Positions 38,569 through 45,042 of a DNA stretch of 64,000 bases are shown piece after piece; position 1 is the first letter of the stretch, and each line of letters starts with the position of its first letter. The translations under genes were made by a program, and so were the position numbers. The DNA comes from a virus. The notes under the pieces were generated by a model. It was not told the origin of the DNA and did not search any database. It saw only the letters and a program-made list of their open reading frames with translations. Where the stretch lies: the IMG/VR virus record IMGVR_UViG_3300020469_000011, positions 62,001 to 126,000 of that record. The stretch is one strand, 5' to 3'.

Positions 38569-39054
38569 ATGTTTCTTACACGTTATTCAAGTAACGACTG
38601 GGATAAAATTTTTAGACATTCTGTAGATTTGTTTGATCGAATGGAAATGATTCTTGATGATCAACAGTTCTCAAATTCGTTATCACATACGTTTCCCCCT
38701 CATAATATACGCAAAAAAGATAATTCTTATCTAATTGAAATGGCTGTTGCTGGTTTCAATAAAGACGAAATTGATATTTTTAAGGAAAAGAATCATCTTG
38801 TCATTGAGGGTAAAAAGGAAGAAAAGAATGAAGAAGGTTTTGTGTATCGTGGAATTGCAAATCGTTCTTTTAAGAAATCATTTGCTCTAAGTGAGGACAT
38901 GAAAGTTCTTGCTGCAGATATGAGAGATGGTATGTTGTATGTTGGTCTAGAACATGAAATTCCAGAAAAAGATAAACCTCAAAAAATTGTTATTGGTGAC
39001 CGTGCTGACACTATGTCTTCTGTAATTAATAGTGTTAAAAAATTAGTCGCTTAA
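38569..39054 (+). CDS. hsp20: Small heat-shock protein Hsp20
   Basis: 161 aa with an alpha-crystallin domain at about residues 45-145: SYLIEMAVAGFNKDEIDIFK, LVIEGKKEE, FVYRGIANRSFKKSFALSED, and VGLEHEIPE near the C-terminal strand, followed by KIVIGD. ATP-independent holdase of the IbpA type. T4-like marine phages commonly carry hsp20 near late genes, where it may aid capsid or host-protein folding. AAGGAGG precedes the ATG at ideal spacing. Confidence 0.95.
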   Translation: MFLTRYSSNDWDKIFRHSVDLFDRMEMILDDQQFSNSLSHTFPPHNIRKKDNSYLIEMAVAGFNKDEIDIFKEKNHLVIEGKKEEKNEEGFVYRGIANRSFKKSFALSEDMKVLAADMRDGMLYVGLEHEIPEKDKPQKIVIGDRADTMSSVINSVKKLVA

Positions 39055-39064
39055 TATAAAGTAT

Positions 39065-39086
39065 GGTGGTTGTGAAAGCAGCCACC
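39065..39086 (+). other. GC-rich hairpin between hsp20 and tRNA-Gly
   Basis: GGTGGTTG TGAAAG CAGCCACC forms an 8-bp stem (one G-U) with a 6-nt loop, 9 nt after the hsp20 stop. No U-run follows, so it is more likely a transcript-stabilising or tRNA-processing structure than an intrinsic terminator. Confidence 0.5.
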
Positions 39087-39097
39087 TATATATAAAA

Positions 39098-39173
39098 GCG
39101 AGAATAGCTCAATAAGGCAGAGTACAGTCTTACCAAGATTGTGGTGCAGGTTCAATTCCTGCTTCTCGCTCCA
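39098..39173 (+). tRNA. tRNA-Gly with anticodon ACC
   Basis: It folds completely: acceptor GCGAGAA/TTCTCGC (7 bp), D arm GCTC/GAGT, anticodon stem CAGTC/GATTG, 7-nt loop TTACCAA, T arm GCAGG/CCTGC with loop TTCAATT, encoded CCA. Discriminator U73 with C35 and C36 are glycine identity elements in bacteria. Anticodon ACC reads GGU; A34 in a glycine tRNA is unusual in bacteria, which normally use GCC or UCC. Confidence 0.9.
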
Positions 39174-39200
39174 AACACATCATACACACAGGAGAATTAA

Positions 39201-39500
39201 ATGCAACCATACCCAATCCATCAACATTTTTATACCGCTCGGCGAGATTCTGAGCTTGTTAGGTATTTTAAAAATGAATATCGTTATGATTGGGAATTAA
39301 ATTATGTTAATTTCATGGAACGTGCGAAATCAGAAAAGTACAGTAAAACATTTAAAATATTGGTAAAAAAGTTTAAATTAATTATGAAAATCATGTTTGG
39401 TAATTATTCTGAAGAATACTTATTGAAAGTTAATGAAAAACAAATTTTTAAAGATTTATATGATTCTGAAAGAAAACAAAATTACCCTAGTTATGCGTAA
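39201..39500 (+). CDS. Hypothetical protein, 99 aa
   Basis: Unrecognised, basic and aromatic (RRDSELVRYFKNEYRYDWEL). A CA-rich leader with AGGAGA sits directly before the ATG. It is preceded by the tRNA and followed by the 92-aa helical protein gene whose leader is similar, suggesting co-expression. Confidence 0.65.
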   Translation: MQPYPIHQHFYTARRDSELVRYFKNEYRYDWELNYVNFMERAKSEKYSKTFKILVKKFKLIMKIMFGNYSEEYLLKVNEKQIFKDLYDSERKQNYPSYA

Positions 39501-39539
39501 ATTTAAATTGAACACACACATCACACAAAAGAGAGCATC

Positions 39540-39818
39540 ATGACAGATAGCAAAAATCCATTTCAGATCAGACAAGAACTTTTAAACACCGCAAAAGAAT
39601 ATGTTGAATCAATGTACAATATGCAACAATCTGCTATCGAAAGGCAATTTCATTTAGCTGAAGAAGTAATGAAGAAAAATGAAGAGCAGGGTATGAAAAT
39701 GTTTCAACAGACTACAGAAAATTTAGAAAAATACTGTAAGTCATATCCAGGAGTAGACCAAATTCTTACTGTTGCTAAACAATTTCAAGACTTTGTAGAT
39801 AATAAAGATAAAAAATAA
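39540..39818 (+). CDS. Small helical protein, phasin-like, 92 aa
   Basis: The sequence is almost entirely amphipathic helix, for example MYNMQQSAIERQFHLAEEVM followed by KKNEEQGMKMFQQTTENLEK. This resembles short phasin-type proteins, but the resemblance is compositional only. It may be a surface-binding or scaffolding helix. Preceded by the same CA-rich leader type as the 99-aa gene. Confidence 0.65.
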   Translation: MTDSKNPFQIRQELLNTAKEYVESMYNMQQSAIERQFHLAEEVMKKNEEQGMKMFQQTTENLEKYCKSYPGVDQILTVAKQFQDFVDNKDKK

Positions 39819-39837
39819 TTACATTAATAGGATTTTT

Positions 39838-39909
39838 ATGGTAGTTGATTTATTGTTTATAGGATTCGTTGCATTTTTTGTTACAGTCCTCTGGTCTAAA
39901 AAAATATGA
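39838..39909 (+). CDS. Tiny membrane protein, 23 aa
   Basis: MVVDLLFIGFVAFFVTVLWS followed by KKI: one hydrophobic helix of about 18 residues with a basic end. AATAGGA lies 6 nt upstream. It fits the gap between the phasin-like and RuvC-like genes. Small single-span proteins are common in T4-like early regions. Real coding status is probable but unproven. Confidence 0.45.
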   Translation: MVVDLLFIGFVAFFVTVLWSKKI

Positions 39910-39920
39910 CCTAATATACT

Positions 39921-39960
39921 ACTCCTAAATAATACATCAATTATTGTTTAGGAGTTTTTT
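39921..39960 (+). terminator. Intrinsic terminator overlapping the RuvC-like ribosome site
   Basis: ACTCCTAAATAAT pairs with the 3' arm ending TTTAGGAGT to give a 13-bp stem (39921-39933 with 39943-39955) and a 9-nt loop, followed by T at 39955-39960. The 3' arm contains the GGAG ribosome site of the gene starting at 39961. Thus transcription would stop just before that start unless the hairpin is disrupted. CTAAATA inside the 5' arm is also late-promoter-like. Confidence 0.65.
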
Positions 39961-40539
39961 ATGTTATATATTGGTATTGATTTTTCCATTAGTAGTCCTT
40001 GTGTTTGCTTTTGGGATACAAAAAAACAGCATTTATTTGAAAATTGCGAATTCTTTTTTCTACACTCAAAACCTAGCATTTCAAAAATAAATTTTCCTTC
40101 AAATATTTTTTATTCAGAATCTTCTGGATCAAAAGATAATTCCGTTCGCTTTTCGGAAAATGCAAAACTATTATCAACTGAAATTAAAAAAAGACTTGAC
40201 ATTTATAAAAAATCTGTTATAATGTTGGAAGGTTATTCTATGGGAGCAAAGGGAAGACTTTTTGACATAGGAGAAGCAACCGGAATTTTAAAATTATTTT
40301 TATCGTATGAAAATATTAAACCTATTATTATTGCACCAACTCAAATCAAAAAAATAGCAACTGGCAAAGGAAACGCAAATAAATTTAAAATGCTTGAAAG
40401 ATTTTTTGAAATAAATACTAGTTTACACAATTCAGATTGGACACAAGTTTTAATAACAGAAAAGCACATACAACCACCATTGACGGATATTGTAGATAGT
40501 TTTTTTATTTCTAACTCATTTACGGTAACATATGATTAA
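39961..40539 (+). CDS. RuvC/RNase H-fold nuclease (crossover junction resolvase-like)
   Basis: 192 aa. The pattern GIDFS (Asp7), MLEGYS (Glu90), GEATGIL, IAPTQIKKIATGKGNANK and LTDIVDSFF (Asp176/179) matches the RuvC-type four-carboxylate layout, with a Gly/Lys-rich segment before the last acidic pair. Likely cleaves Holliday or branched DNA intermediates before packaging. Its stop overlaps the ThyX start by 8 nt. A consensus promoter lies within it. T4 gp49 is a different family, so this would be a non-homologous replacement. Confidence 0.8.
   Translation: MLYIGIDFSISSPCVCFWDTKKQHLFENCEFFFLHSKPSISKINFPSNIFYSESSGSKDNSVRFSENAKLLSTEIKKRLDIYKKSVIMLEGYSMGAKGRLFDIGEATGILKLFLSYENIKPIIIAPTQIKKIATGKGNANKFKMLERFFEINTSLHNSDWTQVLITEKHIQPPLTDIVDSFFISNSFTVTYD
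40196..40223 (+). promoter_or_regulatory. Near-perfect sigma-70 promoter inside the RuvC-like gene
   Basis: TTGACA at 40196-40201 and TATAAT at 40218-40223, both exact consensus with 16-nt spacing, lie within coding sequence about 310 nt before thyX. It would allow early transcription of thyX and the methyltransferase past the 39921 terminator. Confidence 0.55.
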
Positions 40540-41407
40540 AGCTAAAATTGTTCAGGATAGTTCTTTACCTACTGGAGAAAGAGTTTTGACTTTCTCTGCA
40601 ATGTATGGTAGATTAATTCATTCTGAACTTCTTAGACACCGTGCTGCATCTCATTCAGTGAAAAGTTCTCGAGCGATACCCACTAAAAAATATCGAGAAG
40701 AAGTTAAACAAAACATTTATGTCCCAGTTAAATTTGGCACAAAAAAGAGAGGAATGCAAGCAGGTGAACCTACCTTTTTAAGTAAATTTTATGGAGAAAG
40801 AGTATGGAGACTTTCTTCAAAATTTGCATGTTTGTTCCATTGGATGATGGAAAAATTAGATATACATAAGGAAGTAGCTAATCGTATTTTAGAACCATAT
40901 GTGTGGGTTGAAGAAACAATTACTGTTGAAGCTGATGCTTTAAAAGAAATAGCCGAACTTAGAATTCATGATGATGCACAAGAAGATGTTCGTAAAATCG
41001 TTGAAGAAATGTTATATGAAATGGATAAAAGCACACCTGTTAAATTAAAAGAAGGACAATGGCATGTTCCTTATGTTGTGAGAAAAATTACAGATAATGG
41101 GATAATATATACAGATAATAATGGCAAAAATTTAACATTGGATGAGGCTATTGTTTGCTCTGCTGCTAGATCCGCTAGAAGTTCTTACGCTAATCATGAT
41201 AATAGTATGTCTGTACTTGAAAAGGATATTAAACTTGCTAAACAATTAATTGGTTCTAAACCAATGCACTTGTCACCGTTTGAACATCAAGCAAGACCAT
41301 TTAAAGATGATCTTGAAAAGAATCAATATGGTTCTAATCTTCGTCATTTCTTTCAGCAAAGAAAGGCAATTGAAAATTCATTATGGCACTACGAAATCAA
41401 TTCATGA
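40532..41407 (+). CDS. thyX: Flavin-dependent thymidylate synthase ThyX
   Basis: 291 aa. The ThyX motif RHR..S...S.R is present as RHRAASHSVKSSR (Arg35-Arg47). Downstream ARSARSSYANHD, HLSPFEHQARPF and NLRHFFQQRKAIE match the conserved ThyX C-terminal segments for dUMP and FAD binding. It makes dTMP from dUMP using methylene-tetrahydrofolate and NAD(P)H. Marine T4-like phages commonly use ThyX rather than the T4 td enzyme. It overlaps the RuvC-like gene start-to-stop and the methyltransferase gene. Confidence 0.93.
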   Translation: MIKAKIVQDSSLPTGERVLTFSAMYGRLIHSELLRHRAASHSVKSSRAIPTKKYREEVKQNIYVPVKFGTKKRGMQAGEPTFLSKFYGERVWRLSSKFACLFHWMMEKLDIHKEVANRILEPYVWVEETITVEADALKEIAELRIHDDAQEDVRKIVEEMLYEMDKSTPVKLKEGQWHVPYVVRKITDNGIIYTDNNGKNLTLDEAIVCSAARSARSSYANHDNSMSVLEKDIKLAKQLIGSKPMHLSPFEHQARPFKDDLEKNQYGSNLRHFFQQRKAIENSLWHYEINS

Positions 41408-42711
41408 AACCTGGCGAAATAACATTTCGCCAAAGACTAGAAGCTAATTGGAAATCACCAAACGAAAATATATTAAAGTATATTGAAAATACAGTAGATG
41501 AACGGGGGTTTCCAAATATTCCAAATTGGAAAAGTTATAAAGAAGGAAAAGATGAATTAGAGTTATATTCAGCTTTAATGTATTTTTTATTAAATGCAAA
41601 ATTATCTTTACCTAATGCAAATGAACCTGAACATAGTGTTCGTAAGTTATTCTTTAAATTTAAAAATAATACTATTGCTCCTTTTGTTCATCATTATGAC
41701 TTAGACAAACCATTAATCCATCGTTTATCTGGCAGTAGAAATACACAATATATTCATGATTATGATGATTGGAGTATGGGGTTCTTTCCTCAACATATAA
41801 CAGCAAATAAAATTTCTAATTATTTTGCTGAAAATGAGAGAATGCAATGTGAAATAACTAATCGTGAAAGTCCTACATTTTTGTGGACTACTGAACACGG
41901 TATGTCTAGATTAATGGATTGTATTCGTAGAGTTGGTATTGATGTTTTAAATGAGAAAAAATTAAAAAAAGCTTTTGGATATGCTGGTCAAGTTGCAGCC
42001 CAGTTCAATGTAAATACATCTAAAAATATTTATAATATAGTTCCAGGAAAAACAATATTTGATATATCAAGTGGTTGGGGGGATAGATTAACAGGCTTCT
42101 ATCTATCTAATAAAAAAACATATATAGGAACTGATCCAAATTTAAGTATGTATGAAATCTATAAAAAGATGTCTTACACATATGAAAAATGGTTAGGAAA
42201 CGATAATCCTAAAATAACAGAACATGATAATTATTTTGAACTTAAAGGTGTGAAAAATGTTAGAATTTATTGTTTACCTGCCGAAGATATTGATTATGAT
42301 CAAATTCCAAATATTGATCTTACTTTTTCATCTCCGCCATATTTTAATAAAGAACTATATGGTAAAGATTCTGAAAATGAAGATAGTCAATCATGGAAAA
42401 GATATGATACAGATGACAAATGGTTAACAAATTTTTTATATGTGATACTAGATAATCTCATTCCAAAATCAAAAATTACTATGATAAACATCACAGATGT
42501 TGGAACTGATGTTAGAGATAATCGTAAATGTATTTGTGACCCAATGGTAGAGAGATATAAAAATAAATTTGTAGGAATCACAGGATTTCAATTATCACAA
42601 AACATGAACATCGTCAGATATTTAACTGGTCATTACACTGAACCGATTTGGACCTTTGGTGAAAATTTCTTACAAGAAAATAAAGTAAATTTAATGGAAT
42701 TATTTAATTAG
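41404..42711 (+). CDS. DNA amino-methyltransferase (SPPY class)
   Basis: About 435 aa from ATG at 41404, which overlaps the ThyX stop as ATGA; ATG at 41383 would add seven residues. It has an AdoMet motif IFDISSGWGDRLTGFYLS and the catalytic SPPYFNKELYG near residue 310, typical of N4/N6 amino-methyltransferases (D/N/S-PP-Y). The N-terminal part is a long unrecognised region. Probably modifies phage DNA against restriction. The target base cannot be inferred. Confidence 0.8.
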   Translation: MKPGEITFRQRLEANWKSPNENILKYIENTVDERGFPNIPNWKSYKEGKDELELYSALMYFLLNAKLSLPNANEPEHSVRKLFFKFKNNTIAPFVHHYDLDKPLIHRLSGSRNTQYIHDYDDWSMGFFPQHITANKISNYFAENERMQCEITNRESPTFLWTTEHGMSRLMDCIRRVGIDVLNEKKLKKAFGYAGQVAAQFNVNTSKNIYNIVPGKTIFDISSGWGDRLTGFYLSNKKTYIGTDPNLSMYEIYKKMSYTYEKWLGNDNPKITEHDNYFELKGVKNVRIYCLPAEDIDYDQIPNIDLTFSSPPYFNKELYGKDSENEDSQSWKRYDTDDKWLTNFLYVILDNLIPKSKITMINITDVGTDVRDNRKCICDPMVERYKNKFVGITGFQLSQNMNIVRYLTGHYTEPIWTFGENFLQENKVNLMELFN

Positions 42712-42719
42712 GGAGAATT

Positions 42720-43007
42720 ATGTTACATAGAGTTACCGCAACTATTGATAAAGAAAGAACTTGGGAGAAGGTTTTAAATCTTGACTATCTATTGAGTTTT
42801 GAACCATATGCTGATAAAAATGGAATTTATATTGTTTTAAATCTTTCAGATCAAAAATATAAATTTCATTATACAAGTATAGATACGATGATGGAAGATT
42901 ACGAAAAATTACACACAAACATGTCAGAGAGTTTTACACAAATGCATTCAATTATAAATCCTATGGATGTGTCAACTGAAAACGAAAATGACGTATTATT
43001 AGGATAA
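42720..43007 (+). CDS. Hypothetical protein, 95 aa
   Basis: Unrecognised; mixed alpha/beta (LNLDYLLSFEPYADKNGIYI, then VLNLSDQKYKFHY). GGGAGAA precedes the ATG. It sits between the methyltransferase and a tiny membrane-protein gene. Real gene is likely from spacing and ribosome site. Confidence 0.6.
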   Translation: MLHRVTATIDKERTWEKVLNLDYLLSFEPYADKNGIYIVLNLSDQKYKFHYTSIDTMMEDYEKLHTNMSESFTQMHSIINPMDVSTENENDVLLG

Positions 43008-43010
43008 AAC

Positions 43011-43106
43011 ATGGAAAAAATTACAATGTTTTTTATAGTCTTAATATCTTTTGTATTAATTTCAATGTATTTTCTAGGTAAAAAAGTAATTGATATTCTT
43101 GATTAA
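43011..43106 (+). CDS. Tiny membrane protein, 31 aa
   Basis: MEKITMFFIVLISFVLISMY followed by FLGKKVIDILD: one transmembrane helix with a short charged tail. It starts 4 nt after the preceding stop and ends 22 nt before the tRNA. Resembles the 23-aa protein at 39838 in plan. Probable but unproven. Confidence 0.5.
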   Translation: MEKITMFFIVLISFVLISMYFLGKKVIDILD

Positions 43107-43128
43107 AAATATTATAATTTTTGAAAAG

Positions 43129-43205
43129 GGGCCTCTAGCTCAATAGGTTAGAGCACCGCACTCATAATGCGTAGGTTCTCGGTTCAAGTCCGAGGGGGCC
43201 CACCA
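43129..43205 (+). tRNA. tRNA with CAU anticodon, Met or lysidine-type Ile2
   Basis: It folds fully: acceptor GGGCCTC/GGGGCCC (one G-U), D arm GCTC/GAGC, loop CTCATAA with anticodon CAT, T arm CTCGG/CCGAG, discriminator A, encoded CCA. The GC-rich acceptor and overall pattern resemble bacterial tRNA-Ile2 (lysidine-modified CAU reading AUA) at least as much as elongator Met. AUA is frequent in these AT-rich genes, which favours Ile2. Position 27-43 of the anticodon stem is a C-U mismatch. Confidence 0.85.
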
Positions 43206-43242
43206 CCTCCAAAAAAACCTTTATGAAAATATAATTAAATGA

Positions 43243-44973
43243 ATGAATAAATTACTTATCTTTGACTATGGAAGTCAGTATACACATTTGATTTCCAAGA
43301 GATTTAGAAAACTTGGTTACTACACTGAAATATGTCAACCCGATATAGATTTACAATTAATATCTGCTAACGGTATTATTTTATCTGGAGGTCCTGGAAG
43401 TACAAATGCAAATAATGATTTAAATACTAATATATTTGATTTGAATATTCCAATATTAGGTATATGTTATGGTCATCAGTTAATAGCTTCCTACTTCAAA
43501 GGCACAGTAAAATCAAATACTAATGTGGAATTTGGAAAAGCAAACCTAACAAAATGTGAAGATAGTCTTCTTTTTAAAAGATTACCAAATACATTTCAAG
43601 TTTGGATGAGTCATCATGATACTATAACTTCTTTACCTGAGCAGTTTAAAGTTATAGGTAAAACAGAAACTCCTTCTGCAATTGAGCATAAACATAAAAA
43701 GATCTATTCATTACAATTTCATCCAGAAGTTAATGATACAAACTTTGGTTCAATAATATTAGATAATTTTGCCAAAATATGTAACATTGAAAATAATTGG
43801 AATACTAAAAACTTTACTGAATCTAGTATTAAAAATATTAAAGAAGAAGTAAAAGACCGTAATGTACTCATGTTTCTGAGTGGAGGTGTAGATTCTAGTG
43901 TTGCATTTTCTTTACTCAACGAGTCTCTGGGGTCTGAACGTGTATTAGGTCTTTTTATAGATAACGGATTTTTAAGAACAAATGAAGCTAAAATAATTTT
44001 AGAAAAATACAATTCTTTAGGTTATGATAATATAATATTTCGTGACTATAGTATTAAATTTTTAGAAGCTATAAAAAATATTACAGACCCAGAAGAGAAG
44101 CGCAAGTCTGTAGGAGAAACTTTTCTAAAAGTTAGAGAAGAATTTTTAGATGAATTAAATTTAAATACTGATGATTGGTTATTGGGACAAGGTACTTTAT
44201 ATCCAGATATTATTGAATCGGGTGGTTCAAAAAATTCACATGTGATCAAATCACATCACAACAGAGTAGATGCTGTAAAAAAATATATTGATAAAGGTTT
44301 GATAATTGAACCGCTAAAGGAATTATATAAAGATGAAGTTCGTATTCTTGGAGCTTTATTAGGACTCCCAAAACAAATAGTACAAAGACATCCATTTCCA
44401 GGTCCAGGTCTTTCCATTAATGTAATTTGTTCTGATTCAATTTCTGAACAAACTAGTGAATTTTTACCAATAAAAAGTGTTGGTGTGCAAGGTGATCAAA
44501 GAACTTATAAATCTCCAAAGGTCATTCATAATAAAGCTGATTGGGATACATTAGAAAAATTAAGTATTGAACATACTAATAAGGTAGATGGGAGCAATAG
44601 AGTTGTTTTACATTTATCTAAAAGTGAAATTAAACATAATGGTTGGATTAGAAAAATTGCGTATTGCACAGAAGAAAGATTAAATATTCTCAGAAAAGCA
44701 GAAACTATAGTCTCTGAGAGTCTAGAAAAAAATAATTGGATGATAAAACTTTTTCAAGTATTAGTTATTCTTTTACCAATTAGTGAAAATGGGAAAAAAG
44801 AAAGTATTGTGATAAGACCAGTGGTATCAGAAGATGTGATGACTGCACAATTTGCTAAAATTGATTGGGATGTCATAGAAGAAATTGTAGATAAATTGTA
44901 TAAGATGCCGAATATAGATTCGGTCTTTTATGATATTACACATAAACCTCCAGCGACTTTTGGGTGGGAATAA
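43243..44973 (+). CDS. guaA: GMP synthase, glutamine-hydrolysing, long form
   Basis: 576 aa. The N-terminal glutaminase has LLIFDYGSQY, GIILSGGPG, the nucleophile in GICYGHQ (Cys75), and FHPEV (His160, Glu162). The ATP-pyrophosphatase P-loop SGGVDSS is at 213-219, with GQGTLYPDIIESGG and RHPFPGPGLSI beyond. The C-terminal dimerisation region contains a roughly 100-residue insertion ending VIRPVVSEDVMTA, as in the long eukaryote-type enzyme; it ends KPPATFGWE. Converts XMP to GMP. All catalytic residues appear intact. Rarely carried by phages. Followed by the promoter for the polymerase. Confidence 0.95.
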   Translation: MNKLLIFDYGSQYTHLISKRFRKLGYYTEICQPDIDLQLISANGIILSGGPGSTNANNDLNTNIFDLNIPILGICYGHQLIASYFKGTVKSNTNVEFGKANLTKCEDSLLFKRLPNTFQVWMSHHDTITSLPEQFKVIGKTETPSAIEHKHKKIYSLQFHPEVNDTNFGSIILDNFAKICNIENNWNTKNFTESSIKNIKEEVKDRNVLMFLSGGVDSSVAFSLLNESLGSERVLGLFIDNGFLRTNEAKIILEKYNSLGYDNIIFRDYSIKFLEAIKNITDPEEKRKSVGETFLKVREEFLDELNLNTDDWLLGQGTLYPDIIESGGSKNSHVIKSHHNRVDAVKKYIDKGLIIEPLKELYKDEVRILGALLGLPKQIVQRHPFPGPGLSINVICSDSISEQTSEFLPIKSVGVQGDQRTYKSPKVIHNKADWDTLEKLSIEHTNKVDGSNRVVLHLSKSEIKHNGWIRKIAYCTEERLNILRKAETIVSESLEKNNWMIKLFQVLVILLPISENGKKESIVIRPVVSEDVMTAQFAKIDWDVIEEIVDKLYKMPNIDSVFYDITHKPPATFGWE

Positions 44974-44975
44974 AC

Positions 44976-45004
44976 TTGACATTTCTCTAGAATTATGATA
45001 TAAT
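44976..45004 (+). promoter_or_regulatory. 43: Perfect sigma-70 promoter for the polymerase gene
   Basis: TTGACA at 44976-44981 and TATAAT at 44999-45004, both exact consensus, 17-nt spacing. It ends 38 nt before the gp43 ATG, in a 69-nt gap after guaA. One of the clearest early promoters in the window. Confidence 0.85.
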
Positions 45005-45042
45005 TAAATAATTGTAAAATATTCTCAACTAATAAGGAATCA

